Below the pieces are notes generated by a model, which saw only the letters and a list, made by a program, of their open reading frames with translations, made no database searches and was not told the DNA's origin. This document shows, piece after piece, positions 16,958 to 26,192 of a DNA stretch of 64,000 nucleotides. The stretch covers positions 1-64,000 of the forward strand of contig JAOZHV010000052.1 in the NCBI GenBank assembly GCA_026014725.1. The letters are read 5' to 3'. The first letter of the stretch is position 1, and every line of letters starts with the position of its first letter. The position numbers and the translations under genes are program-made. The DNA comes from Candidatus Bathyarchaeota archaeon. GTDB taxonomy: Archaea > Thermoproteota > Bathyarchaeia > Bathyarchaeales > Bathycorpusculaceae.

Positions 16958-18424
16958 TTAACTCTGTTTTTTCATTTTGCTTCTTTTAAGAAGTATCTGC
17001 GCCGTTTTGCGCGGGTTTTTAATTGCCCTCATAACCTTGTAACGTGTGAACGTTGGATTAGCCAGATTGGCTCTTGCACACAACTCTTGCAGGTCTTTTG
17101 CTGAAAACTCTGGTGTCTCAACCAGCGGTTCAGTTGCCGCCAGCGCGAAATCGCAAAAGCCTTCTTTGAGGAAACCGCCATCTCTTGCTTGCTCATAGAA
17201 TGTTGTGCCGTAGAGTGGCATGGCGATGCTGAAGATGAAGCTGTCAGCACCCAACCGCTTAAGCTTATACGCAAACTTTATGGTTTCTTCGATGTCCGCT
17301 TTGGTTTCGCCGATTAACCCCATGACAAAGAAAACACCCACTTTAATCCCCGCCTTCTTGCAGGCAACCACAGCGTGCTCAACGCTTTTTAGGTCTAACT
17401 CTTTTTTGATGACATCGTTAACTATACGTTGCACGCCTGATTCTGGAGCAACACGGATTTTTTTGCAGCCTGCCTTCTTCATTTTTCTAAGGAGCGCTTC
17501 ATCTAGTGTGTCTGCTCTGATGCCGTTGGGTGTGAACCATTCAATGCGCAATTTTCGTTCGACAATTAAATCGCAAATCTCTGCCATGCGCTTCTTGTCT
17601 AGCGTCATGTTTTCGTCGTAAAAATCAATCTGCTTAATCCCGTAAGTCTTAACTAAAAATTCCAATTCATCAACCACGTTTTTTGGGCTTCTTGCACGCC
17701 ATTGCCGACCCCAAACGATAGCATTAGAGCAAAACACGCAGTTGTATGGGCAGCCTCTGCTTGTTGTAACTATTGTCCATGGTTTGCTTATTTCGCCACG
17801 TAGCGGAATCTCTTTTACGGCTTCGTTGTAGATATTCATCGGAAGCAGGTGCCTTGCAGGAAAAGGCAGAGAATCCATATCGGTAATAATTGGACGCTTG
17901 CCCGTGAGAACAGTTTTACCGCTCTTCTTAAAACCTAAACCAGCAATTTTTTCGAATTCGTGTTTGCCTGAGTTTAGCATGTCAACGAGTTCGGAAACTG
18001 TGTTTTCAGGTTCGCCGATGACCACAAAATCAACATCAGGCTCTGAGAGGCAGGTTTCTGGGCGCGCTGAAGGATGCTGACCAATCAACACAACTGTAAC
18101 TTGAGGTTTAACTTTTTTTATGGCAGTAACTACTTCAAAGGCAGTTTTTGACCAGCCAGAAAACGGAATCTCAACAACAACCACGTCAGGATTCCACTGC
18201 TTCACGCGTTGTGCAATGGTTTCTGCGCTTAATCCGACACGGTACTTTGTTTCGTCTAAGTCAGCAAGGTTCTTCCAGCCCTCGGTTGGAGCATCAATAA
18301 TGCATGCCTTATGCTTTTTTTCCAGAACCGCAGCCACAGTTGCTAAAACTATGGGTGGAAAAACGTTCGGTCTTCCCCATGCTTTGGGCTGAATCCTTGG
18401 TGGATTAATCAAGCAGACACGCAT
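16958..18424 (-). CDS. B12-binding-domain radical SAM protein
   Basis: About 488 residues. The N-terminal 150 residues resemble the cobalamin-binding fold seen in many radical SAM enzymes (CLINPPRIQPK at the start, then VVLIGQHPSARPETC and DFVVIGEPE). The radical SAM core follows with TTSRGCPYNCVFCSN, where the three cysteines bind the [4Fe-4S] cluster that cleaves S-adenosylmethionine. Such enzymes often methylate or rearrange unreactive carbons; the substrate is unknown. ATG at 18424 is preferred, with GAGTG upstream. The neighbouring cbiB gene makes a cobalamin link reasonable. Confidence 0.88.
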   Translation of the reverse strand: MRVCLINPPRIQPKAWGRPNVFPPIVLATVAAVLEKKHKACIIDAPTEGWKNLADLDETKYRVGLSAETIAQRVKQWNPDVVVVEIPFSGWSKTAFEVVTAIKKVKPQVTVVLIGQHPSARPETCLSEPDVDFVVIGEPENTVSELVDMLNSGKHEFEKIAGLGFKKSGKTVLTGKRPIITDMDSLPFPARHLLPMNIYNEAVKEIPLRGEISKPWTIVTTSRGCPYNCVFCSNAIVWGRQWRARSPKNVVDELEFLVKTYGIKQIDFYDENMTLDKKRMAEICDLIVERKLRIEWFTPNGIRADTLDEALLRKMKKAGCKKIRVAPESGVQRIVNDVIKKELDLKSVEHAVVACKKAGIKVGVFFVMGLIGETKADIEETIKFAYKLKRLGADSFIFSIAMPLYGTTFYEQARDGGFLKEGFCDFALAATEPLVETPEFSAKDLQELCARANLANPTFTRYKVMRAIKNPRKTAQILLKRSKMKKQS

Positions 18425-18476
18425 ATGGTGCACTCTAAGTCAGAAATACCCAAAAGCTTCGATTAATAGCTTTGCA

Positions 18477-19478
18477 CTAAATGGGCAAAAACCAAAAACG
18501 CACAACCACAAGCACGACAACGCATAGCAGAACCCACAAAACAATCGTAACATCCCTAATACGCAAGGCATCCAAGATTTTCTCGCCTGTCAGTGGCTCC
18601 AATGGTTCGCCGAGAATGTACTGCCCAGGCTTTTCCAGTTGCACCCGGAGTGCACCTGCGACCGCGGCCATTGGCCAACCGTGATTTCGGCTGGGTGTTT
18701 TTCTGTGGTCGCGATAGGCGATTCTCCAAGCGTTCTTGGCATCCATGCGTAGGATTGCAGCGGCGCCAATCATGAGCAGTGCGGTGAGTCGTGTTGGGAT
18801 GTAGTTTACGATTGTGTCTAGATTTGCGCTAAACCAGCCTATGTTGATGTGTTCTTTTGTTTTGAAGCCAACCATGCCGTCAAGTGTGTTTATGGCTCGG
18901 AAAGCGATAGCTCCTGTTACACCGAACAGTGCAAAAGACATCATTGGTGAGAGTTTAAAGTCGATTAGGTTTTCTGCCATGGATTCGATGACTGCGCTGC
19001 TGATCTGTGCTCCGTTTAGGTCTTTTGAGTCGCGCCTTGAGAAGTGGTGGTACTTTTTTGCTTCGTTCAAATTGTTTTGTTGGATGGCTTTGGCTGCGGC
19101 TTTTGCCCAGTCAGTCTCAAGCTTGATGCATATGGTCATTTTGAGCAGGATGATGCCGATGAAGCCGTAGATGATGATGTTGATGTAGAAGGGTACGAAG
19201 GTGTAGATTGCCCACAAACCGAAGAACACTGGAAGCGCAAAAACAGAAATCACCGTTAACCCCAAGAGAACACCCAGAAACTTTTCCGTGTTCGCGTTTT
19301 TGCTCTTAAAGAAGGGTTCAATTTTCTTTGTGAACTTGCCCATCAAAACGGTTGGGTGCACTTTGAAAACCCATTTGTCAGGGTAATTAGGCGATGGGTC
19401 ACCGATAGCCAAATCTAACAGTATAGCAAAAACCAACATTTCCAAGGCAGTCAGGATGTTTAGTAGGTTTAGCTCCAA
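18477..19478 (-). CDS. cbiB: Adenosylcobinamide-phosphate synthase
   Basis: Integral membrane enzyme that joins the aminopropanol side chain to adenosylcobyric acid in cobalamin assembly. 333 residues with several hydrophobic segments. Family motifs are visible: ILLDLAIGDPSPNYPD, then HPTVLMGKF, and AINTLDGMVGFK in the centre. The start is TTG. In the same direction upstream lies CbiZ, which feeds salvaged corrinoids to this step, so the two make a cobinamide salvage set. The gap between them is 403 bases and holds a repeat block. Confidence 0.95.
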   Translation of the reverse strand: MELNLLNILTALEMLVFAILLDLAIGDPSPNYPDKWVFKVHPTVLMGKFTKKIEPFFKSKNANTEKFLGVLLGLTVISVFALPVFFGLWAIYTFVPFYINIIIYGFIGIILLKMTICIKLETDWAKAAAKAIQQNNLNEAKKYHHFSRRDSKDLNGAQISSAVIESMAENLIDFKLSPMMSFALFGVTGAIAFRAINTLDGMVGFKTKEHINIGWFSANLDTIVNYIPTRLTALLMIGAAAILRMDAKNAWRIAYRDHRKTPSRNHGWPMAAVAGALRVQLEKPGQYILGEPLEPLTGEKILDALRIRDVTIVLWVLLCVVVLVVVRFWFLPI

Positions 19479-19881
19479 GGGTACCCAAGCATTCCGTTTT
19501 GAGATACATCCAACAAACAGTTAATATCAATTACGGTAAACACCACAACAGAAATAGTTGCAATTTTTTTATTATAACCTATGATGCTATGTTACCAAAG
19601 ACTTGTTGCTCTGCCATAGACCCTATCCCCATATTTTTCAGTAGATCAAGATTTTTGTTTGGTTTTGTTTTTCTATTAAAAGAAGAAGAAACACTTGCCC
19701 TTGTTCTTCATCTTCTTTTGGGTTTGGCAGTGCAGTTTGTTGTTGTTTTTGCGTCTGTTACGGGCTACTGGCTGGTTGTCGCGGATTGCACTAAAGCAGA
19801 ATAAGTATTTTTTTGATCTACTGTTAAAGGCGGAATTTTTCAACATGTTTTGGAGCGGAAAACTTTCAATGACACTTACCA
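19479..19881. other. Gene gap between cbiZ and cbiB
   Basis: About 400 bases, A/T-rich. It contains repeat block 1 copy D at 19603-19640, which points toward cbiB and ends about 125 bases before the cbiB start. I see no coding region. Confidence 0.6.
19603..19640 (-). repeat. Repeat block 1, copy D
   Basis: On the minus strand: AAATATGGGGATAGGGTCTA, then TGGCAGAGCAACAAGT. It matches the other block 1 copies across the TATA-like box, the G-tract and the GCAGAGCAAC end. Confidence 0.8.
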
Positions 19882-20904
19882 CTACACTTTGCTGTGGGCA
19901 GTCTTTACAACTTTGGCTAATATGGTCTTTATGAAAGGCGGCAGGTCAACTGCGCCGTAGTTTGGCAGTTTAGAGTAATCCATATCTGTTAAGCTTCTGC
20001 TTGCTGTTTCCCAGTCTGGCAAGTCGGTTGGGAGCAGGTTTTTCTTGTAGTCGTCATCCATTTTTGCAGCCGCCAACAGGGAAGCCAACGCGGAGGGGTT
20101 ACTATTTAGAATTTTCGCCAATTCTTCGGCAGTTACAGCTAAGCCTTCAATCTTTGAAACTTCAGCCGCCAGCTTTTCCAGCGGCAAATGCCTCTCCTTT
20201 AGCCTGTCAAGTACCGTGCGGTTTGCCCATTCAGGCTCTTGCCGAAGCAACGCCTGTGTAACCGCATGTCTGACGCAGTAAGCGATAAGTTTTCCTAGCT
20301 TGGAGGCTGGACCTGAAAGCTTGATTTCTTTGCCAGTGCCCGTACAAGCAACCGTGACGCTGTCCGTTATTGACCCCGTGGCTGAGTCGCCAGTGTAGCG
20401 GCTTCGCACGTCAAAGTCTCTAAGCGCCGCCGATTTAGCTTCAGTTGCAGTAATTATCGCCGCCACCATGCAACTCTGCGTTGGGTTACCGTCAATTAGG
20501 ACTATGACATTTATTGTTCCGAACATTTCTTGAACATTCATCTGTTCGCCAGAGGATTCTCCATGAGAGCACCCCGCAGTTGCGGCAACACTAACTGAGA
20601 AAGCGTCTGTTTTCTTGGTGACTAGGCTGTAGTTTTGTATGTTGGCGGCTGTAACCATGGCAAGATAATCCTTGGTTATGCCAAGTTTTTCCGCAGAAGA
20701 AGTAATGAGCACCATGGGGTCCATGTGAAGAGCTTGGTCACTGTAGCCGGGGGGTACGCCAACGTTTACGATGGCTTTTACGTGTGAGAAGCCGCCGTTA
20801 AAAATTGCTGAACTAACTGTTGCTAAACCCTTTTCTGATACGACTGCCAGCACGTTTTCTTTTATGATTAGTTTTGCGTCTTCCGCTAGATTGTACTGCT
20901 CCAA
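19882..20904 (-). CDS. cbiZ: Adenosylcobinamide amidohydrolase
   Basis: Removes the side chain of salvaged cobinamides to give adenosylcobyric acid, the substrate of CbiB. The catalytic domain (about residues 15-215) shows AAITATEAKSAALRD and SRYTGDSATGSITDSV, typical of CbiZ. The protein is 340 residues, longer than a bare CbiZ domain. The last 110 residues (ending near DLPPFIKTILAK) are a helical extension I cannot assign. It lies upstream of cbiB on the same strand. Confidence 0.9.
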   Translation of the reverse strand: MEQYNLAEDAKLIIKENVLAVVSEKGLATVSSAIFNGGFSHVKAIVNVGVPPGYSDQALHMDPMVLITSSAEKLGITKDYLAMVTAANIQNYSLVTKKTDAFSVSVAATAGCSHGESSGEQMNVQEMFGTINVIVLIDGNPTQSCMVAAIITATEAKSAALRDFDVRSRYTGDSATGSITDSVTVACTGTGKEIKLSGPASKLGKLIAYCVRHAVTQALLRQEPEWANRTVLDRLKERHLPLEKLAAEVSKIEGLAVTAEELAKILNSNPSALASLLAAAKMDDDYKKNLLPTDLPDWETASRSLTDMDYSKLPNYGAVDLPPFIKTILAKVVKTAHSKV

Positions 20905-20927
20905 AGTGGTCAGGTCCCTTGTTGTGG

Positions 20928-21146
20928 CTATTTTTGGGGTTTACTTGGATTTATAGTGATAGCTTTAGCTGGGCACAAATTTAGGCAGACACCGCACCGC
21001 GTGCATTGTACCACATCGATAACTTGTGGTTTTTTGTTTTTGCCCTCTTCGAGCGCGCCTTGTGGACAAACCCCGATGCAGATTAAGCCTGCGCACGGAG
21101 TACATTTCGAGAGGTCGATTGTGATTGGTGAGGTCTGCTTGCCCAT
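20928..21146 (-). CDS. Ferredoxin with two [4Fe-4S] motifs
   Basis: 72 residues. The second motif is regular (CTRCGVCLNLCP). The first is CTPCAGLICIGVCP, with four residues instead of two between the second and third cysteines, a spacing found in some enzyme-linked ferredoxins. It lies 23 bases upstream of cbiZ on the same strand, so the two are likely co-transcribed. An electron-transfer role in corrinoid reduction is conceivable but unsupported. It is divergent from the next gene. Confidence 0.88.
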   Translation of the reverse strand: MGKQTSPITIDLSKCTPCAGLICIGVCPQGALEEGKNKKPQVIDVVQCTRCGVCLNLCPAKAITINPSKPQK

Positions 21147-21206
21147 GGCGAATCAACAAGTAAATAAGCGCCAAGAATATATTTGTTGCGCGCACAGGGT
21201 ATTGGC

Positions 21207-22091
21207 ATGCAGATTGGGCTAGTGACGTATAAACCTGAGAGAGTTGAGGGGTTTGACCCGCATGTTTACTATTCGAAATGGGCGGATGGTCAAGTTTTTC
21301 CAGCGGCAAAAGGCATGCAAAATGACGTTACTGTTTTCTGTGATGCTAAAGCCATCCGCGAAGCCCCAAGCATAGTAGCGGTTTCAAGTAGTGGTCCAGC
21401 GTTGCGCAGGAACAGGCGCGCCAACTTGGCTTTTGATTTCGTGTGCCCCACGCATCCGCAGTACCGAGCTAACGTCTTTGATTACCTCGACAACCTAAGC
21501 AAAGAAGACATCTCTGGCGTAACGTTGAACCTCTACCATTTTCCAGACCAAGAATTCTGCACATGCCCAAGATGCCAAGAGCTTTTACGTAAAAGCGGTT
21601 TAAACTGGACCGATTGGAGAGCGCAAACCGTCACGGAATTCCTCAAAGAAGCCAAGACTTACACAAAAGGAACTTTTGCGGTTGAGATTTACCCTGACCC
21701 AGTGCTCGCGAAAGAGAGGTTCGGCTTGGATCTAAATGCGATATCAGAGCTTGTTGACTACTTCCATGTGCCGCTCTCGTCACGCGATTACCTAACCAAC
21801 TATTGGGTAGACATGATTACAAGAGACTTTGTAGCTATCCTCAAAAAACCCGTTGTGGTAGAGTTGAGTGCTGAAATGCCCAGCGACGAAAAAATAGATG
21901 CACTCCTAAAAACGGTGGCTTACTTGTCCCGTCACAAACTGGACGCGGTGTTGCTTTTGGTGCATGACTCCGAGAATGCACGACAAGTTGCAAGGTTTGC
22001 TGTTCAAAACACTGACTTCCGCGATTGGCTCGAGACTTATGAGTTTAAAGAAATGATTCGTATAGTTAATTCTTGGGCTAAGCTTTACTGA
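21207..22091 (+). CDS. TIM-barrel-like protein with FCTCPRC motif (paralog A)
   Basis: About 294 residues. I cannot name the family. It shares clear homology over its full length with the gene at 31004-31906. Shared features are the start (IGLVTYKPERVEG), SSxGPALRRN, the motif QEFCTCPRC near residue 115, and KSGLNWTDWRAQTVTEFL after it. The alternating strand-helix pattern suggests a TIM barrel of the glycoside-hydrolase type. The CxCxxC could bind a metal. ATG at 21207 has AGGGT upstream. It overlaps the convergent nitrilase gene by 14 bases. Confidence 0.7.
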   Translation: MQIGLVTYKPERVEGFDPHVYYSKWADGQVFPAAKGMQNDVTVFCDAKAIREAPSIVAVSSSGPALRRNRRANLAFDFVCPTHPQYRANVFDYLDNLSKEDISGVTLNLYHFPDQEFCTCPRCQELLRKSGLNWTDWRAQTVTEFLKEAKTYTKGTFAVEIYPDPVLAKERFGLDLNAISELVDYFHVPLSSRDYLTNYWVDMITRDFVAILKKPVVVELSAEMPSDEKIDALLKTVAYLSRHKLDAVLLLVHDSENARQVARFAVQNTDFRDWLETYEFKEMIRIVNSWAKLY

Positions 22092-22830
22092 GTTTTCTTC
22101 TATAATCCCTTAGTTTTTCCATATCGAGCTCACCAGTCAGTATCGAGTCTTCAGGAGAATCCGAGACCTCGCCGAGGATTCCCCATGGAGCAATGATGGC
22201 GCTTCTGCCGCCTCGCATGCTTGAGCAGACGTTTCCAACTTTAAGCACAAACAAACCGTAGTCTCGGGCAATCTGCTCGGTTAACGGGTGACCTTTAACC
22301 GTTGGGTGAGTGCCCATGGCTGCTACGGGTAAAGTAATGATTTCTGCTCCCAAATTGACGGTTCGTTTTACAAGGTCAGGGTCAAACGTGTCAGCACACA
22401 CTAACATTCCAATCTTGCCGATTTCCGTATCAACCACAAGGGGCTCTTTGCCTTTGGAGACGCCCGCCTTGATTTCCGCGCTTATGGGATTGATTTTTTT
22501 GTATTTAGCAAGCACTTTGCCATTTCTCCACAGAGTGCTTGTGTTGTAGTATTTACCGTTGTCTTCTTCAAGCACTGAGCCTCCGAGAAGGTAGATGTCA
22601 CCTATCGCTTTGGAGACTTCTTGCAGGAACTTGAGTGTTTTTGCGCATGTTTCTTTGCTGATTTTTTGGGCGTCAGTGAAGTCCCCCATGCAATTGGGCA
22701 CAGAGAAGTATTCGGGGAGAGCGATTAAGGCTGATTTCTGTTTGGTGGCTTTGAAAATCACGTTTTCTGCAGCCTTTAGATTATCTTTCAGCGTGGTTCG
22801 TATTTCCATGTGTAAGAGGCTTACTTTCAA
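22078..22830 (-). CDS. Carbon-nitrogen hydrolase (nitrilase superfamily)
   Basis: 250 residues, single domain. The Glu-Lys-Cys triad is visible: E in ALPEYFSV near residue 40, K in AKYKKINP near 110, and C in VCADTFDP near 146. These enzymes hydrolyse amides, nitriles or carbamoyl compounds; the exact substrate cannot be inferred. The start is TTG with a GAGGT ribosome site 9 bases upstream; an ATG seven codons later is an alternative. It is convergent with the TIM-barrel-like gene. Confidence 0.9.
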   Translation of the reverse strand: MKVSLLHMEIRTTLKDNLKAAENVIFKATKQKSALIALPEYFSVPNCMGDFTDAQKISKETCAKTLKFLQEVSKAIGDIYLLGGSVLEEDNGKYYNTSTLWRNGKVLAKYKKINPISAEIKAGVSKGKEPLVVDTEIGKIGMLVCADTFDPDLVKRTVNLGAEIITLPVAAMGTHPTVKGHPLTEQIARDYGLFVLKVGNVCSSMRGGRSAIIAPWGILGEVSDSPEDSILTGELDMEKLRDYRRKLSKA

Positions 22831-23001
22831 AGGATTTGAACCTCAGGTGTATCGTTATTGAGTTTTGTTTTTGAACATTTAAACATAGTTGCTTAACCCG
22901 TTACATATTATTGCACTCTTTTGGTAGCCGATTGTTCAGCATTAGCTATGGTTTTAGCACAGTTGTTTATTATTTACCTGCTTTTATATGCATACAGTTA
23001 A

Positions 23002-23010
23002 CTTTATATG
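23002..23010 (+). promoter_or_regulatory. TATA box of the PP-loop gene
   Basis: CTTTATATG lies 41 bases before the TTG start at 23051. A start of transcription about 25 bases downstream of it would give a short leader containing the GAGGGAT ribosome site. A second T-rich box, CTTTTATATG, sits at 22981. Confidence 0.5.
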
Positions 23011-23050
23011 TCCCGCGGATGACAAACACTGTAATATCGAGGGATAAATA

Positions 23051-24034
23051 TTGAGCCTTAATGAGTCTGAAGTTAGCAAACTTTTGCCAGAAGTTAGAAC
23101 GTTAATCAACAAGTGTGTAAAACGAAACCTCGCTGATGGCTTTCTCTTTTCCGCTGGAACCGACACCCAAATCATCGTTTATGAAGCAGTAAAGTACAAA
23201 CCTGACATTCCATGCCTCACATTGGCTTTCAAGCATGGAAAACCAAAAGACACCGAATACGTCAAGAGAATGGTTGAACTCTTACATCTGAAACACGAAA
23301 CATACGAGTTCGGTCGCGAAGATGTTCTAAAGTTTTACCCGAAAGTTGTGGAAGCACTCAAAAAATTCGACCCTATGGAAATCCGAAACAGCCTCCCAGT
23401 ATACATAGGCTTGACATTATTCAAACCGAGAGGAATAAAGAGCGTATTCACTGGCGACGCCTTAGACGAACTTTTTGGTTACCCATGGCAATTCCACCTC
23501 ACTGAAGAACAGTTCGCAGTGAAACAGCAGGAGATGTGGGCTGAAATGGGTTTCTCATCAATCCCCATGGCCGCCTCTCTTGGGATGACCATAAAAGCAC
23601 CCTACCTTGACCCAGAGTTCATGGATTGGGCAAAGAAACTCCCCATCAAATACAAAATCAACATGTACAATGGCATAAAGTACGGAAAGTGGATTCTGCG
23701 CAAAGCCTACGAAGACGTCATACCGAAAGACATTATCTGGAGACCCAAAGCACCACTTGAAGCAGGCACGGGAACTGAGACATTAAGAACGCACTTTGAG
23801 GATTATGTCACTGACAAAGAGTTTGCGGAGAAAAAGCAAGCCATCAAAGAACAAGACGACGTTGAAATCCAAGACAAAGAACAACTCCTTTACTACGAGC
23901 ATTTCCGCAAGGTATTCGGGAAACCCAAAGACGTCTACCCAAAAACCGAAGGCGCCATACAATGCCCCAAATGCAAGAGCTATCTTAAAACAAAGATTCA
24001 GTTCTGCAAAATCTGCGGAGCTTACCCAATTTAA
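23051..24034 (+). CDS. Asparagine synthase C-terminal-like PP-loop protein with zinc ribbon
   Basis: 327 residues. The fold resembles the synthetase half of asparagine synthase: a PP-loop at residues 32-40 reads FSAGTDTQI, a degenerate form of SGGxDS, and VFTGDALDELFGYPW follows near 135. There is no glutaminase domain. The last 26 residues form a zinc ribbon (CPKC...CKIC). The combination suggests an adenylating enzyme acting on a carried or macromolecular substrate, possibly RNA or protein. This is inference. TTG start with GAGGGAT upstream and a good TATA box. Confidence 0.75.
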   Translation: MSLNESEVSKLLPEVRTLINKCVKRNLADGFLFSAGTDTQIIVYEAVKYKPDIPCLTLAFKHGKPKDTEYVKRMVELLHLKHETYEFGREDVLKFYPKVVEALKKFDPMEIRNSLPVYIGLTLFKPRGIKSVFTGDALDELFGYPWQFHLTEEQFAVKQQEMWAEMGFSSIPMAASLGMTIKAPYLDPEFMDWAKKLPIKYKINMYNGIKYGKWILRKAYEDVIPKDIIWRPKAPLEAGTGTETLRTHFEDYVTDKEFAEKKQAIKEQDDVEIQDKEQLLYYEHFRKVFGKPKDVYPKTEGAIQCPKCKSYLKTKIQFCKICGAYPI

Positions 24035-24067
24035 TCCTTTTCCTCTTTTTGTTAATTAAAAAAAAGT

Positions 24068-24901
24068 TTAAGGTGCTGAAGGCACTGGTTTTGAGCTTTT
24101 TTTCAGCGTTAGAATGATTACTACGCCAACGACGGCTATTGCAGCAACAACTGCGCCAAGCATAACCACTATCCATGTTGAATTATCAGTTGCTGTTGAG
24201 GTGGGGGAAGCTGTTGGTTGAGCAGTGGGGGTTGTTGTCGGCGGGGCAGTGTAGGTAGGCGTAGGAGTGGCTGTAGCCACCGTGGTTAAGTCTGGAATTT
24301 TTGCGTTGAAACTATTTGTTGCAATGTTGCCTGCTAAGTCCTGCACTGATAAGGTTACCGTGTAGTTTCCCATTTCTTCATAGGTATGTATTACGATGAC
24401 ACCGGTTGTGGTGTTGCCGTCTCCAAAGTTCCATGTATAGTTCGCTATTCCATAGTTATCTGTGCAGTAGGATGCATCGAAATACACGGTTCGGTAGTCA
24501 GTGGAATACCATGCAGCGTATGAGTATACTTCAGGCGGAGTAGTATCGAGAATGATAGATGAATTGGCGGTTGAGGTTTGGTTGTCACTGTTTTTGAATT
24601 CAACGTAGACAGTATAGCTAACGTTGTCCTCTGCTAAAGTGTAGTTTTTTGAAGTGCTATAGGTCTCCCACTCTGACCATGAAGAGTTGTCGGTTGAGAA
24701 ACGCATTTGCGTGGCGTTGGTTGATGAAAGAGTAAGCGTTATGGAAGTTGAATTAGTGTAGGTTGCTCCATTGTTTATTGTTACCGACGTTGTTGTTTGG
24801 GCAGTGACTTGCGCTGAGAAAACGCTCACTGAAAGGGTGGCAATTAGCATTAACGTAATAGTTAGAAAGACACTACACTTCTTTGTTTGGTTAAGCTTCA
24901 T
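24068..24901 (-). CDS. Secreted PKD-domain surface protein with C-terminal anchor
   Basis: 277 residues. Signal peptide at 1-34 (ends SAQVTAQT). Next comes a Thr/Ser-rich beta domain, then a PKD domain near 130-205 (NYTWNFGDGNTTTGV and GNYTVTLSVQD). A Thr/Pro/Ser linker near 210-240 is a likely glycosylation zone. One transmembrane helix and a basic tail end the protein. Probable role: cell-surface adhesion or wall component. It is convergent with the PP-loop gene. Confidence 0.82.
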   Translation of the reverse strand: MKLNQTKKCSVFLTITLMLIATLSVSVFSAQVTAQTTTSVTINNGATYTNSTSITLTLSSTNATQMRFSTDNSSWSEWETYSTSKNYTLAEDNVSYTVYVEFKNSDNQTSTANSSIILDTTPPEVYSYAAWYSTDYRTVYFDASYCTDNYGIANYTWNFGDGNTTTGVIVIHTYEEMGNYTVTLSVQDLAGNIATNSFNAKIPDLTTVATATPTPTYTAPPTTTPTAQPTASPTSTATDNSTWIVVMLGAVVAAIAVVGVVIILTLKKSSKPVPSAP

Positions 24902-25041
24902 AGTGATCCAGCTCTCAAGGTGAACTCATTATTTTTCAATATAAGAGTTTACCAGAATTCAACCCGTAATCTGACCTTTTTGGGAAAAGACTTAATTCCT
25001 TAATGGTTATTTTTGAGAGTCACTAAGAAGGGGGCAAAAGC

Positions 25042-26097
25042 TTGGCTAATCTGTCGCAACTCAAGTTCGCAATGGCTACATCCATATTCCTATCTGCCTT
25101 CATATTCAGCGTTCTTGTGTTTGCTGTAGTCTTTTTCTTAGAATTGGACCTTTTCACAGGCTTACTCATTGCCATAGGCGGGTCAGCGCTATTCATACTG
25201 TTCCAGTACGCGATAGGGCCAGCCATCGTTGCAGCCACCACAAAGCTGCATTACCTCAAGCCAGGTGAGAATCCTTGGCTTGAATCAATGGTGAAAGAGT
25301 TGGCAGACAAAAGCGGAATCCCCATGCCCAAGTTAGCAACTGTGCCTAATAATACGCCTAACGCGTTTACGTTTGGCAGAACCACCAGAAGCGCCACATT
25401 GGCTGTGCATGATGGACTCTTGAGGTCGCTAAATAAGGGAGAAATTGAGGCTGTAATAGCCCATGAACTGGGGCACATAAAACACAAAGATTACGTTGTA
25501 ATGACTATCCTTTCAGCGTTGCCCCTAATTGCGTACCTAATTGCCCAGTTCGCATTGCGAGCAGGCATGATTAGCTCAATGGGTAGCAGGCGCAGAAATC
25601 AAAAAGAAGGAAACGTTGGCGCCGCCCTAGTGATAATCGGCGTGATTTCTTTCGTAATTTACATCCTAACTTTTCTAGTAGTTATGAGACTTAGCCGACT
25701 GCGCGAACATTATGCAGATGCGTTTTCTGCTTATTTAACAGGCTCACCCCACGGCTTACAAAGTGCACTGGCAAAAATAACCTATGGCTTATCAATCTCA
25801 CCTAAAGCTCCAGAAGGCGCCAGAGCCTTTTACATCGGAGACCCAGCAACAGCAAAACGGGAAATCCAGAAAGTGATGAGCAAAAAAGACGAGTATGACT
25901 TAGATAATGATGGCGTTTTAAACGAGCGCGAACTCAACCAAGCCATGGAAAGAGAAGCCAGCAGCACATGGGTTCAAATGAACAGCCTATTTGCCACGCA
26001 TCCGCCTACGTTCAAGCGCATACAGCTCTTGCGGGAAATCGAAAAAGAAATGGCTACTGGAACCTACGCAAGCGACAAAATGTACGCTCACGTCTAA
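25042..26097 (+). CDS. htpX: HtpX-like M48 zinc metalloprotease with EF-hand loop
   Basis: 351 residues. Two transmembrane helices near 10-58, then the zinc motif AHELGHIKHKDY near residue 140, two more helices near 165-220, and the third ligand region RLREHYADAF. HtpX proteases degrade misfolded membrane proteins. Near residue 285 an insert reads DLDNDGVLNERE, which has every key position of an EF-hand calcium loop (D1, D3, D5, G6, L8, E12). This suggests calcium control, unusual for HtpX. TTG start with AAGGGGG upstream. Confidence 0.9.
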   Translation: MANLSQLKFAMATSIFLSAFIFSVLVFAVVFFLELDLFTGLLIAIGGSALFILFQYAIGPAIVAATTKLHYLKPGENPWLESMVKELADKSGIPMPKLATVPNNTPNAFTFGRTTRSATLAVHDGLLRSLNKGEIEAVIAHELGHIKHKDYVVMTILSALPLIAYLIAQFALRAGMISSMGSRRRNQKEGNVGAALVIIGVISFVIYILTFLVVMRLSRLREHYADAFSAYLTGSPHGLQSALAKITYGLSISPKAPEGARAFYIGDPATAKREIQKVMSKKDEYDLDNDGVLNERELNQAMEREASSTWVQMNSLFATHPPTFKRIQLLREIEKEMATGTYASDKMYAHV

Positions 26098-26192
26098 ACG
26101 CGCTCTTTTTTAGGTTAAATTTCTTGGATTCTATGCGAAGACTAATATCTCTCCAAAAATGATTTACTATAAAAATCAAAGAGAGCATAGAA

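Noticed and set aside
22825-22850. tRNA-like string: reverse complement reads GAGGTTCAAATCC, similar to a tRNA T-loop
   Set aside because: No stem pairs correctly around it, and no anticodon arm or acceptor stem follows. It overlaps the ribosome site and TTG start of the nitrilase gene.
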